From positions 372,001 to 436,000 of the forward strand of contig CAMCRF010000001.1 of NCBI GenBank assembly GCA_945877235.1: a stretch of DNA of 64,000 bases, given 5' to 3'. Below, piece after piece: positions 55,781 through 64,000 of this stretch. This DNA comes from Bordetella parapertussis (lineage in GTDB: Bacteria > Pseudomonadota > Gammaproteobacteria > Burkholderiales > Burkholderiaceae_A). The position numbers and the translations under genes are program-made. The notes under the pieces are model-generated. The model saw nothing but the letters and a program-made list of their open reading frames with translations. It was not told where the DNA came from and did no database searches. The stretch's first letter is position 1. Each line of letters opens with the position of its first letter.

Positions 55781-56339
55781 AGAGCAAATGCCCCAAGACG
55801 AGATGCCCCTCTTGGATCTGGGGCGTATGCGTGGACGGCACCGCAAGTACGACATCCGCAAGCCTGCCCATATCACGCGGGTCGGACCCGGTCATGGCGA
55901 TGGTTGAGATGCCCATATGGCGCGCGACTTCCATGGCAGCGAGGATATTCTTCGAGCGACCAGAGGTCGAGAGCGCGACCAGGACATCACCGGCTTGGCC
56001 AAGACCCTGCAGCTGGCGCGAAAAGACCTGATCGAAGCCAAAGTCGTTGCCGATGGCAGTCATGGCCGATGTGTCGACATGAAGCGCCATGGCGGGCAAT
56101 GGAGCACGGTCGATCAGGAAGCGACCCAAGAGCTCAGCCGCAAAGTGCTGCGCCTCGGCTGCGCTTCCCCCGTTGCCTGCAAAAAATACACGTCGTCGAT
56201 GCGAGAGTGCGGTTGCACAGGTCTCAACGGCCTGCAGCAGCGCCGCATGAAGCGATGCCTGCTCAAGCATGGCCTGCGCCACCTTCCGAGTGGCCTCAAG
56301 CGACTGTTTCAGGTGATCGAGGTGCTGCGAATCGGTCAT
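55743..56339 (-). CDS. gmhA: SIS-domain sugar-phosphate isomerase (GmhA/DiaA type)
   Basis: A 198-residue single SIS-domain protein with RRVFFAGNGGSAAEAQHFAAELLGRF, the loop LVALSTSGRSKNILAAMEVAR and the C-terminal EGHLVLGHLLCDLVERHL. These fit sedoheptulose 7-phosphate isomerase (first step to ADP-heptose for LPS). The replication initiator-associated protein DiaA belongs to the same family and is not excluded; no other heptose gene is nearby. It overlaps typA by ATGA and relA at its 3' end. Confidence 0.85.
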   Translation of the reverse strand: MTDSQHLDHLKQSLEATRKVAQAMLEQASLHAALLQAVETCATALSHRRRVFFAGNGGSAAEAQHFAAELLGRFLIDRAPLPAMALHVDTSAMTAIGNDFGFDQVFSRQLQGLGQAGDVLVALSTSGRSKNILAAMEVARHMGISTIAMTGSDPRDMGRLADVVLAVPSTHTPQIQEGHLVLGHLLCDLVERHLSKSA

Positions 56340-58159
56340 GCGGCGGCTTCCTCGCGAGAGGCCTTGCGGCGCTCGTGCTCCACCAAATGGCGTTTGCGCA
56401 GGCGAATGCTCTGAGGAGTGATCTCGACCAGCTCGTCGTCTGCAATGAACTCCACTGCCTTCTCGAGCGTCAGCTGGATTGGCGTGGTGAGGTCGATGTG
56501 TTCATCTTTGCCGGATGCGCGCACGTTGGTGAGCTTCTTTTCTTTGACCGGGTTCACCACAAGATCGTTATCGCGGGAGTGAATACCAATGATCATGCCC
56601 TCGTAAAGCTTCTCGCCTGGCGATACAAACATGCGGCCACGCTCCTGCAGTTTCCAGAGGGCATAGGCCACCGCTTCGCCGTCGTCTTGGGAAATCAGCA
56701 CCCCATTGCGACGCTCGGCGAGCTCACCCTTGTATGGCCCGTAGGCATCGAAGATGTGGCTCATGAGGCCCGTACCGCGGGTCATGGTGAGGAACTCCCC
56801 TTGAAAGCCAATCAGGCCACGCGCGGGAATTCGGTACTCAAGTCGCACCCGGCCTTTGTCGTCCGGAACCATGTCCATGAGATCGCCCTTGCGCAGGCCC
56901 AGGTTCTCCATGACAGGCCCCTGATGCTCTTGCTCAACATCGACGGTCAGCATTTCATAAGGCTCAAGCCGCTCGCCGGCCTCGTCGGTCTTGAACACTA
57001 CCCGCGGACGCGACACAGCAAGCTCATAGCCCTCACGGCGCATGTTCTCGAGCAGGATGGTGAGGTGCAACTCTCCCCGCCCCGAGACCAGGAAGGTATC
57101 GGTGTCGGCACCAAACTCGACGCGCAGCGCCACATTACTTTTGAGTTCGCGCTCTAGGCGCTCGCGAATCTGACGGCTGGTGACAAACTTGCCCTCGCGG
57201 CCAGCAAGCGGAGAGCTGTTGACCATGAAGTTCATGGACAGCGTGGGCTCATCGACCTTCAGCATGGGCAGCGGATCGACAGCGTCAGGTGCACAAACCG
57301 TTGTACCGATGTTGAGTTCATCGATGCCATTGATCAGGACAATATCGCCCGCCTCGGCTTCCTCGACGGTCTCGCGCTCGAGACCCCGGAACTTCAGCAC
57401 CTGGTTGATACGCGCCTTCTTGGGCGAGCCCTCTGGTCCGTCCTGAATGATGACCTCTTGGAGCGGGCGCAGACGGCCGCGTGCGACCCGGCCGATACCG
57501 ATCTTGCCAACATAGCTCGAGTAGTCGAGCGAGCAGATCTGGAGTTGCAGGGGCGCATCGGATTCGTCGTCTCGCACAGGGACGAACTTAAGCACCGTCT
57601 CGAAGAGGGCGCGCATGTTGGTTTCGGTCTTGCTGTGATCGAGTGTGGCAAAACCCTGCAGGGCCGACGCGTAGACCACAGGGAAGTCCAGCTGCTCCTC
57701 GGTCGCACCGAGCTTGTCGAAGAGGTCGAAGGTCTGGCTCACCACCCAGTCGGGACGTGCACCGGGACGGTCGATCTTATTCACCACGACAATGGGCTTG
57801 AGGCCCTGTGCCAGCGCCTTGCGCGTAACAAAGCGCGTCTGGGGCATGGGGCCCTCAACTGCGTCGACGAGCAGCAGCACCCCGTCGACCATAGAGAGCA
57901 CCCGCTCGACCTCACCACCGAAATCGGCGTGTCCGGGTGTGTCGACGATGTTGATGTGCGTTCCTTCGTACTCGACCGCACAGTTCTTGGCGAGAATCGT
58001 AATGCCGCGCTCTTTCTCAAGATCGTTCGAGTCCATGACGCGCTCGCTGACAGCCTGGTTTGAACGGAAGGTGCCCGCCTGCTGAAGCAGTTTGTCGACG
58101 AGGGTGGTCTTTCCGTGGTCAACGTGGGCAATGATGGCAATATTGCGCAACTGGCGCAT
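56336..58159 (-). CDS. typA: TypA/BipA, ribosome-associated GTPase
   Basis: A 607-residue translational GTPase. The G domain contains [17 protein letters not shown] near residue 11, [16 protein letters not shown] and [13 protein letters not shown]. It has EF-G-like domains II, III and V, and the unique C-terminal part with [20 protein letters not shown] and [15 protein letters not shown]. It helps ribosome assembly and stress or low-temperature growth. I chose the ATG at 58159, since the longer frame runs back toward truB. It is followed by the SIS gene with an ATGA overlap. Confidence 0.96.
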   Translation of the reverse strand: MRQLRNIAIIAHVDHGKTTLVDKLLQQAGTFRSNQAVSERVMDSNDLEKERGITILAKNCAVEYEGTHINIVDTPGHADFGGEVERVLSMVDGVLLLVDAVEGPMPQTRFVTRKALAQGLKPIVVVNKIDRPGARPDWVVSQTFDLFDKLGATEEQLDFPVVYASALQGFATLDHSKTETNMRALFETVLKFVPVRDDESDAPLQLQICSLDYSSYVGKIGIGRVARGRLRPLQEVIIQDGPEGSPKKARINQVLKFRGLERETVEEAEAGDIVLINGIDELNIGTTVCAPDAVDPLPMLKVDEPTLSMNFMVNSSPLAGREGKFVTSRQIRERLERELKSNVALRVEFGADTDTFLVSGRGELHLTILLENMRREGYELAVSRPRVVFKTDEAGERLEPYEMLTVDVEQEHQGPVMENLGLRKGDLMDMVPDDKGRVRLEYRIPARGLIGFQGEFLTMTRGTGLMSHIFDAYGPYKGELAERRNGVLISQDDGEAVAYALWKLQERGRMFVSPGEKLYEGMIIGIHSRDNDLVVNPVKEKKLTNVRASGKDEHIDLTTPIQLTLEKAVEFIADDELVEITPQSIRLRKRHLVEHERRKASREEAAA

Positions 58160-58190
58160 AAAACTCTCCTGGGTGAACCGAGTCGATCGG

Positions 58191-59102
58191 CTAGGGTGTG
58201 GGTAATTGGGACAAAAGCCTTTGGGGGTGGAGCTGACCGGCTCGGAAAACACCGACGCCGAGGAAATTCTGGTGGCTGCTCATGACGCGAATGCGACGAC
58301 CACCGAGGTCCGCTGAAAAATGATTGGCCTCGACAGGATTGCCATGCACAAACCGCTGCGATTGAGACTCGGCCAGGGTGACACTGGGCCAGTCCTGAAT
58401 GAGAAAGTCCACGGGCTTGAGCCAGCTATCACGGGTCTCGATGCTTGCATGCTCGAGGTCATTCAGGCTGTGTGCGTGATCGATGGTCAATGGGCCCACG
58501 CGTGTGCGGCGCAGCCCGACCAGATGAGCACCGCAGCCCAGCACCTCACCGAGGTCTTCGGCCAGGGTTCGAATGTAGGTGCCCTTCGAGCACTCTACGC
58601 GCAGGGTAATTCGGGGTAGCTCACAGGCCAACAGCTCGAGCTGGTAAATGGTCACGGGGCGCTTCTTTCGCTCCAGGGTCTCTCCTGAGCGTGCATAGGC
58701 GTAGAGCGGCTTTCCCTGGACCTTGAGGGCGGAGTACATGGGGGGGCACTGCTCGATGTGCCCCTCGAACTGACGCAGAGCCGACACGATCTCTGCGCGC
58801 GTGCAGGTGACGGACCGAACCGAGAGCACCTCGCCTTCGGCGTCTGCCGTGCTGGTTGTCTGGCCCAGCAAAACCTCTGCCTCATAGGCCTTATCTGCGT
58901 CGAGCCCCTCCTGCGCGAACTTGGTGGCATCTCCAAGAAGAATGGGCAGCAAGCCGGTTGCCATAGGGTCGAGCGTGCCACCGTGGCCCGCCTTGGCTGC
59001 GGAAAAGAGATACCGCACGCGCCCTAGAAACTGGGTCGATGATGGGCCACGGGGCTTGTCGGCCACGAGGACTCCGTGCACCGCTCTGCGCATGCTCGCC
59101 AT
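58191..59102 (-). CDS. truB: TruB, tRNA pseudouridine-55 synthase
   Basis: A 303-residue pseudouridine synthase that modifies U55 in the T-arm of tRNA. Signature: GVLVADKPRGPSSTQFLGRV, the catalytic Asp in HGGTLDPMATGLLPILLG, YEAEVLLGQTTSTADAEG and the RVECSKGTYIRTLAEDLGEV segment. A C-terminal PUA-like extension follows. Start 59102 or Met4 (59093) are both possible. It follows rbfA after nine bases, in the standard infB-rbfA-truB order. Confidence 0.96.
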   Translation of the reverse strand: MASMRRAVHGVLVADKPRGPSSTQFLGRVRYLFSAAKAGHGGTLDPMATGLLPILLGDATKFAQEGLDADKAYEAEVLLGQTTSTADAEGEVLSVRSVTCTRAEIVSALRQFEGHIEQCPPMYSALKVQGKPLYAYARSGETLERKKRPVTIYQLELLACELPRITLRVECSKGTYIRTLAEDLGEVLGCGAHLVGLRRTRVGPLTIDHAHSLNDLEHASIETRDSWLKPVDFLIQDWPSVTLAESQSQRFVHGNPVEANHFSADLGGRRIRVMSSHQNFLGVGVFRAGQLHPQRLLSQLPTP

Positions 59103-59111
59103 ATTGCTACC

Positions 59112-59516
59112 CTAGTCCTCAAGGGCGCGAACGCGGTTAGCCTCGTCGATCAGGCCGCTGAGCGCAACACCCCGTGCCAGTGACGTGTCGTGCACGAAGT
59201 GAAGCTCTGGGGTTTGGTGAATCTGAAGCAGCTGCCCCAAGCGCGAACGCAGGAACCCGCGACAAGCCGCGAGTCCTTGCTCCGACTTTAGGCGCTGCTC
59301 CTCGGTGTCTGGGAGCACGGTGTAGAACACCTTGGCATGCGCGTAGTCGGAGGTGACCTCGACCTCTGAAATGGTGATCAGGCCCAGGCGGGGGTCCTTG
59401 GCCTCGGTCTGAAGCAGCACGGCCAGGTCGCGCTGAATCTGATCGGCGACCCGGAACCCACGCTCAACAACAGACCTAGAGGGTCCGCGCGATTTCTTGG
59501 ATTTCGAAGACCTCAA
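59112..59516 (-). CDS. rbfA: RbfA, 30S ribosome-binding factor
   Basis: A 134-residue protein with [44 protein letters not shown] and [15 protein letters not shown]. It helps mature the 30S subunit and 16S rRNA. No ATG or GTG fits the N-terminus; a TTG at 59516 is the likely start. This places it 41 bases inside the infB end, suggesting coupled translation. Full family length. Confidence 0.94.
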   Translation of the reverse strand: MRSSKSKKSRGPSRSVVERGFRVADQIQRDLAVLLQTEAKDPRLGLITISEVEVTSDYAHAKVFYTVLPDTEEQRLKSEQGLAACRGFLRSRLGQLLQIHQTPELHFVHDTSLARGVALSGLIDEANRVRALED

Positions 59517-62277
59517 GCTGGTCCCCTTCCTGGATGTCGTCGTAACCCTTCAGGGTGAGACCGCACTCAAAGCCCTCACGCACCTCTTTAGCATCGTCTT
59601 TGAAGCGTTTGAGGGAATCGAGGTAACCGGTCCAGATCACGACATTCTCGCGAATGAGGCGAATGTGCGCATCGCGGCGAACAATGCCCTCGAGCACCAT
59701 ACAACCTGCAATGTTCCCAAGCTTCGAGACTTTGAAGACCTGACGAATTTCAACCATCCCGAGGGTGTTCTCACGGCGCTCAGGTGCGAGCATGCCCTGC
59801 ATGGCGCTTCTGACCTCATCTACCGCGTCGTAGATGATGGTGTAGTAGCGCAGGTCGACCCCGTTGGCCTCGGCAAGCTTGCGAGAGGTCTGGTCGGCTC
59901 GCACGTTAAAGCCAATGATGACGGCCTTAGAGGCAATGGCCAGGTTGATGTCGGTCTCGGTAATGGCACCCACACCGGAGTGAACCACCACCACCCGCAC
60001 TTCCTCAGTCGAGAGCTTCAACAGCGATGCAGAGAGCGCCTCCTGAGAGCCCTGGACATCGGCCTTGATAATGAGCGCGAGCGTCTTCGCGCCCTCGCCC
60101 ATGTTCTCGAAGATGTTCTCGAGCTTGGCGGCCTGCTGCTTTGCCAGACGGACATCGCGGAACTTGCCCTGACGAAAGAGTGCGATTTCACGGGCTTTAC
60201 GCTCGTCGCCAAGCACCAGCATTTCATCGCCCGCCGAGGGGACCTCGGTGAGTCCGAGGATTTCTGCGGGAATGGATGGGCCCGCCTCGTTGATGTTGCG
60301 ACCAGACTCATCGAGCATGGCCCTCACCCGTCCGAAAGAGCTTCCGGCCAGGACGATGTCGCCCTTCTTGAGGGTGCCGGCTTGAACGAGCACAGTGGCA
60401 ACTGGGCCGCGACCACGATCAATGCGCGCCTCGATGACAAGGCCTTTGGCGGGTGCATCGACTGGGGCCGTGAGCTCCAGCACCTCGGCTTGCAACAGCA
60501 CGTTCTCGAGCAGCGTATCGATGCCCTCACCGGTCTTGGCTGAGACCGGCACGAAGGGGGAATCTCCACCGAACTCCTCGGGCACAACCTCCTCTGCCAC
60601 CAGCTCATTTCGGACCCGATCGGGGTTGGCGTCTGGCTTGTCGATCTTGTTGATCGCGACCACGATGGGCACCTTGGCGGCCTTGGCGTGGGCGATTGCC
60701 TCTTTGGTTTGGGGCATAACACCATCGTCGGCAGCGACCACCAAGATCACGATATCCGTTGCATTGGCACCGCGTGCACGCATGGCGGTGAACGCCTCGT
60801 GACCTGGGGTGTCGAGGAAGGTGATCACGCCGCGAGGCGTATCGACGTGGTAGGCGCCGATGTGCTGCGTGATGCCGCCAGCCTCGCCTGCTGCCACCTT
60901 GGTTCGACGAATCGTGTCAAGCAATGAGGTCTTTCCGTGGTCAACGTGACCCATGATGGTGACGACAGGCGGACGAGATGTGGACTCTACCTGCGTCTCC
61001 TCTGGCGTTTCCTCGAGGAAGGCCTCAGGGTCGTCGAGCTTTGCCGCATAGGCTTTATGGCCCATTTCTTCGACCACAATCATGGCGGTCTCTTGGTCGA
61101 GCACCTGGTTGATGGTGACCATTTGGCCCATCTTCATGAGGGTCTTGACCACTTCAGCACCTTTGACGGACATCTTGTGGGCCAGATCTGCAACGCTGAT
61201 GGTCTCGGGCACGTGAACATCGCGGGTCAGTGGCTCGGTGGGTGCTTGGAAGTTGGCGGTCTCTGCGGACGCACCACGTGAGCCCCTGGCCTTAGGCCCT
61301 GCCCTCCAACCACCCGTACCTCCGGTGGAATCGCCTCGGGTTTTGAGTGCGCGGCGCTTCTGGGCATCATCCTGCCAGGTAGACGAGAGCTGGGAAGACT
61401 TAACGGACTTCTCAGACTTCTTGTCTTTGGGCCTGTCTGTCGACTCCTCGCCTGGCTTCTTGGCAGGCTTGGTGAGCGTGATGGTGGTGTCGGGCTTTGC
61501 AGCTTCCGGCTTGGGTGGCTCGGGAGCCTTGGCGGTTGCAGCCAACTTCCCGCTTCTTGCTGCGCTCATGAGGCGGTTGATGGCTGCCACCTCATCTTCC
61601 ACCGCCCGACGCGCGTCAGCCGCGGCCTGAGTGGCTGCCTGCTCGGCAGTGACCTTGCGCACGCGAGACTTCTTCGCCTCGGCCACCTCAGCGGCCTCAG
61701 TCGAGCCCTCGGCCGGCGTTGGCGCTGCAGCATCTGCTGCTGGTTCAGCCTGCTCTGGTGGTGCCTCGGATGCCTTGAGGGCAGCAGCCTCCGCAGCCTG
61801 AGCGCGCGCGAGCGCCTCTTCCTCTGCACGCAGCCGCGCCTGCCGTTCTTCCTCTTGACGAGCCAGAAGCTCTTGCTGACGCTTGGCCTCGGCCTCACGC
61901 CTCGCCAGCTCGGCCTCATCGATGGCAGGAGCAGCTGGAGTAGCCGCAACGGCGGGAGCAGCGACGCCCTCGGTGTCGTCACGCTTCACAAAGGTGCGCT
62001 TCTTGCGAACCTCGACTTGGATGGTGCGCGACTTACCCGATGCGTCTGCCTGACGAATTTCAGAGGTCTGGCGCTTGGTGATAGTGATCTTTTTGCGAGC
62101 TGCGTCCTCGGACCCATGCGCACGACGCAAGGCGTCTAGCAGACGCTCCTTGTCGGACTCCTTGAGCGGGTCGCTCGCGCTGGAAGCCTGCACACCGGCC
62201 GACTTCAACTGCTCCAGCAGCGTTGCGACGGGGACTTTCAGTTCGGCGGCAAAACTCTCGACTGTATTAACGGCCAT
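59476..62277 (-). CDS. infB: Translation initiation factor IF-2
   Basis: A 933-residue IF-2. The N-terminal helical module ([22 protein letters not shown]) is followed by a long Ala/Glu/Lys-rich coiled region (about 100-330). The G domain has [19 protein letters not shown] near residue 440, [15 protein letters not shown] and [15 protein letters not shown]. Domains II to IV follow, ending in [20 protein letters not shown]. It brings fMet-tRNA to the ribosome. I chose the ATG at 62277, which overlaps the nusA stop by 11 bases. The charged N-terminal stretch is low complexity but in frame throughout. Confidence 0.97.
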   Translation of the reverse strand: MAVNTVESFAAELKVPVATLLEQLKSAGVQASSASDPLKESDKERLLDALRRAHGSEDAARKKITITKRQTSEIRQADASGKSRTIQVEVRKKRTFVKRDDTEGVAAPAVAATPAAPAIDEAELARREAEAKRQQELLARQEEERQARLRAEEEALARAQAAEAAALKASEAPPEQAEPAADAAAPTPAEGSTEAAEVAEAKKSRVRKVTAEQAATQAAADARRAVEDEVAAINRLMSAARSGKLAATAKAPEPPKPEAAKPDTTITLTKPAKKPGEESTDRPKDKKSEKSVKSSQLSSTWQDDAQKRRALKTRGDSTGGTGGWRAGPKARGSRGASAETANFQAPTEPLTRDVHVPETISVADLAHKMSVKGAEVVKTLMKMGQMVTINQVLDQETAMIVVEEMGHKAYAAKLDDPEAFLEETPEETQVESTSRPPVVTIMGHVDHGKTSLLDTIRRTKVAAGEAGGITQHIGAYHVDTPRGVITFLDTPGHEAFTAMRARGANATDIVILVVAADDGVMPQTKEAIAHAKAAKVPIVVAINKIDKPDANPDRVRNELVAEEVVPEEFGGDSPFVPVSAKTGEGIDTLLENVLLQAEVLELTAPVDAPAKGLVIEARIDRGRGPVATVLVQAGTLKKGDIVLAGSSFGRVRAMLDESGRNINEAGPSIPAEILGLTEVPSAGDEMLVLGDERKAREIALFRQGKFRDVRLAKQQAAKLENIFENMGEGAKTLALIIKADVQGSQEALSASLLKLSTEEVRVVVVHSGVGAITETDINLAIASKAVIIGFNVRADQTSRKLAEANGVDLRYYTIIYDAVDEVRSAMQGMLAPERRENTLGMVEIRQVFKVSKLGNIAGCMVLEGIVRRDAHIRLIRENVVIWTGYLDSLKRFKDDAKEVREGFECGLTLKGYDDIQEGDQLEVFEIQEIARTL

Positions 62278-63769
62278 CCTGCGTCTCGCCTCCTTCTTCT
62301 GCAAACCAGTGGGCACGCGCCTTCATGATGAGCTCGCTGGCAGCAGCCTCGTCGAGGCCCGCCATTTCAACGAGTTCATCGACGGCCAGCTCGGCCAGAT
62401 CGTCGCGTGTGAAGACCTTGTGGTCGGCCAGCTTGGCCGCCAGGTCGTGGGTCATGGTTTCGAGGTCGAGGAGATCCTGCGCTGTCGTCTCGAGCTTCTC
62501 TTCCTTGGCAATTTCTTCCGTGAGCAGCGCATTGCGGGCACGCGTGCGCAGTTCGTTCACTGTGTCCTCATCGAATGCCTCGATCTCGAGCATTTCGGCA
62601 AGTGGTACATAGGCGATTTCTTCGAGGCTGGAGAAGCCCTCGTCTACCAGCACCTCAGCCACTTCTTGATCGACATCGAGTTTGTCCATGAAGGACTGGA
62701 GCACAGTGTGGCGCTCGGACTCAAGGCGCTGCTGGGACTCTTCGGAGGTCATGATGTTGATCTGCCAGCCAGTGAGCTCTGAGGCAAGCCGCACGTTCTG
62801 CCCGCCACGGCCAATCGCCACCGCAAGCTGGTCTTCCTCAACGACAACATCCATGGCGTGACGCTCTTCGTCAACCAAGATGGAGCTAACGTTTGCAGGG
62901 GCAAGGGCTCCAATCACAAACTGCGCAGGGTCTTCAGACCACAGCACAATGTCGACCCGCTCACCAGCGAGCTCATGTGTAACCGCCTGCACACGGCTTC
63001 CGCGAACGCCCACGCAGGTTCCGATGGGATCAATGCGCCGATCCTTGGTGTGGACCGCAATTTTTGCGCGCACACCGGAGTCACGAGCAGCGGATTTGAT
63101 CTGCATGAGCCCCTGCTCGATCTCTGGGACTTCCAGCTCGAAGAGCTTCATGATGAACTCGGGCGCCGTGCGCGAGAGAATGATCTGCGGGCCGCGCGGG
63201 GTTCGATCGACGCGAAGCAAGTACGCGCGCACACGATCTCCCGGGCGGAGATTCTCTTTGGGGATCATCTGATCGCGAGGGAGTCTGGCTTCGATCTTTC
63301 CCGCCTCGACAATGACGTCTCCACGCTCCATGCGCTTGACGGTGCCATTGATGACGGACTCTCCACGCTCGAGAAAGTCTTTGAGAATCTGCTCGCGCTC
63401 CGCCTCACGGATGCGCTGCAGAATGACCTGCTTGGCAGCCTGCGCGCCAATTCGGCCGAATGGAACCGCCTCCATTTCCTCTTCGATGAAGTCACCGACT
63501 TCGATGTCGTCGATCTGCTTGCGCGCCTCGGTCAGAATGATCTGCAGGTCGTGGTCCTCGAGCTCGCCATCGGGCACAACCTGCCAACGGCGGAAGGCCT
63601 CGTAATCGCCAGACTCACGGTCGATGCTCACGCGAACATCGACCTCATCTGAGAACTGTTTTTTGGTCGCGGAGGCCAGGGCCATTTCAAGGGCCTGGAA
63701 CACAATGTCACGCTCAACACTCTTCTCACGCGCCAAAGCATCAGCTAACAGCAGAATCTCGCGGCTCAT
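62267..63769 (-). CDS. nusA: NusA, transcription elongation/termination factor
   Basis: A 500-residue NusA with an N-terminal RNA-polymerase-binding domain (about 1-125), S1 domain (about 135-200, including [18 protein letters not shown]), and KH domains with [19 protein letters not shown] and [19 protein letters not shown]. Two C-terminal acidic repeats (about 365-490) follow, each with [20 protein letters not shown] and [19 protein letters not shown] segments. It overlaps rimP by ATGA and infB by 11 bases, the usual rimP-nusA-infB order. Confidence 0.97.
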   Translation of the reverse strand: MSREILLLADALAREKSVERDIVFQALEMALASATKKQFSDEVDVRVSIDRESGDYEAFRRWQVVPDGELEDHDLQIILTEARKQIDDIEVGDFIEEEMEAVPFGRIGAQAAKQVILQRIREAEREQILKDFLERGESVINGTVKRMERGDVIVEAGKIEARLPRDQMIPKENLRPGDRVRAYLLRVDRTPRGPQIILSRTAPEFIMKLFELEVPEIEQGLMQIKSAARDSGVRAKIAVHTKDRRIDPIGTCVGVRGSRVQAVTHELAGERVDIVLWSEDPAQFVIGALAPANVSSILVDEERHAMDVVVEEDQLAVAIGRGGQNVRLASELTGWQINIMTSEESQQRLESERHTVLQSFMDKLDVDQEVAEVLVDEGFSSLEEIAYVPLAEMLEIEAFDEDTVNELRTRARNALLTEEIAKEEKLETTAQDLLDLETMTHDLAAKLADHKVFTRDDLAELAVDELVEMAGLDEAAASELIMKARAHWFAEEGGETQDGR

Positions 63770-64000
63770 CGCCCTTTCTCCTTAAATGAAAACTGAGGAA
63801 CCAGGCGAACCTGATCCACATCATCCAGACAAAAATCGAGGGCCATGGGCTCTCCGCCCTTACCCGCAAAACCAATTCGATAGGTCGAGGCCTCGGGTGC
63901 ATCGGGGTTTGGCTCGGCGATCACCTCGAGCAATCCCTCGAAGTTGCGCTGGCCATTGACCGGCCGGCGCAGCCGAGCCTTCACCTGCTCACCTGCGAAC
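63766..64000 (-). CDS. rimP: RimP, 30S maturation factor (5' part beyond window edge)
   Basis: The C-terminal part of an open frame that continues past base 64000, about 78 residues seen of a usual 150-170. It contains the RimP SH3-like C-terminal domain, beginning [20 protein letters not shown] and continuing EGLLEVIAE, then [17 protein letters not shown] at the end. RimP helps 30S assembly. It lies directly upstream of nusA and overlaps it by ATGA. An internal GTG at 63984 is not the real start. Confidence 0.88.
   Translation of the reverse strand, partial: FAGEQVKARLRRPVNGQRNFEGLLEVIAEPNPDAPEASTYRIGFAGKGGEPMALDFCLDDVDQVRLVPQFSFKEKGR

Noticed and set aside
55904..57157. 417-codon plus-strand frame opposite the SIS gene and typA
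   Set aside because: Both opposite genes have strong conserved motifs; the frame spans two genes and shows no domain.
59497..60543. 348-codon plus-strand frame opposite infB
   Set aside because: Shadow of the IF-2 G and C-terminal domains, with no independent support.
61460..62000. Low-complexity Ala/Glu-rich stretch in infB as an insertion
   Set aside because: Long charged Ala-rich N-terminal regions are normal in proteobacterial IF-2, and the frame is intact.

Overview
The window looks like a contiguous piece of a betaproteobacterial chromosome, most likely Burkholderiales. I infer this from the GC-rich coding bias (roughly 55-60% by eye) and the very tight gene packing. Blocks that are typical of that order also support it: rimP-nusA-infB-rbfA-truB-typA, rph-rdgB-hemW beside yicC-gmk-rpoZ-spoT, folD followed by an M3 peptidase, glnA-ntrB-ntrC, and a complete cbb3 oxidase cluster. 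No insertion sequence, CRISPR array, rRNA or prophage is visible. No gene-free stretch exceeds 300 bases; the largest gap is the 146-base glnA leader.

Region 1 (1-13837, + strand) is the distal part of a type VI secretion (T6SS) operon: tssG (cut by the window edge), tssH/clpV, tssI/vgrG, a three-gene cassette (MORN-repeat protein, PAAR-like DUF4280 protein, 65-residue single-span membrane protein), then tssJ, tssK, tssL, tssM and tssA. Almost every junction overlaps. TssM lacks a recognisable Walker A motif. The transcript appears to run on into a DMT-family exporter gene and an M3 oligopeptidase gene (13834-16790).

Region 2 (16787-24978) is a peptide-uptake and peptide-breakdown block. It holds a minus-strand yejABEF-like oligopeptide ABC transporter, a plus-strand M32 carboxypeptidase and a YeeE/YedE sulfur-compound transporter. 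With the M3 enzymes at 14745 and 27415 this makes three cytosolic metallopeptidases around one peptide importer.

Region 3 (25077-26470, - strand) is a small accessory patch: a Phd/VapC toxin-antitoxin pair with a clear palindromic promoter-operator, a small secreted protein, and tRNA-Glu and tRNA-Ala genes behind a promoter with a GC-rich discriminator.

Region 4 (26561-40019, + strand) carries folD, an M3 peptidase, queC, xthA and the cytochrome cbb3 oxidase assembly and structural genes (a SafE-like protein, ccoI, ccoS, ccoN, ccoO, ccoQ, ccoP, ccoG, ccoH and an extra two-span membrane protein). An FNR/ANR box and a well-placed -10 hexamer precede ccoN, so the oxidase is probably induced at low oxygen.

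Region 5 (40040-46735, - strand) is nitrogen control and housekeeping: rph, rdgB, hemW, glnA (predicted sigma-54 promoter with an upstream NtrC site, and a strong terminator), ntrB and ntrC. Region 6 (46781-52644) has yicC, gmk, rpoZ and spoT on the plus strand, pmbA on the minus strand and a mogA-like gene on the plus strand. Region 7 (52566-64000, - strand) has rimP (cut by the window edge), nusA, infB, rbfA, truB, typA, a gmhA-like SIS gene, relA and an aminotransferase gene. Both long RelA/SpoT-type enzymes are therefore present: SpoT with an intact hydrolase motif and RelA with a degenerate one.

The least explained parts are the vgrG-linked MORN/DUF4280/small-membrane-protein cassette, the P-loop-less TssM, a duplicated insert in the YejE-like permease, a shortened loop in RdgB and the glnA terminator that abuts the ntrB start codon. 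Function calls rest on motif recognition from the translated sequence; no database search was run.
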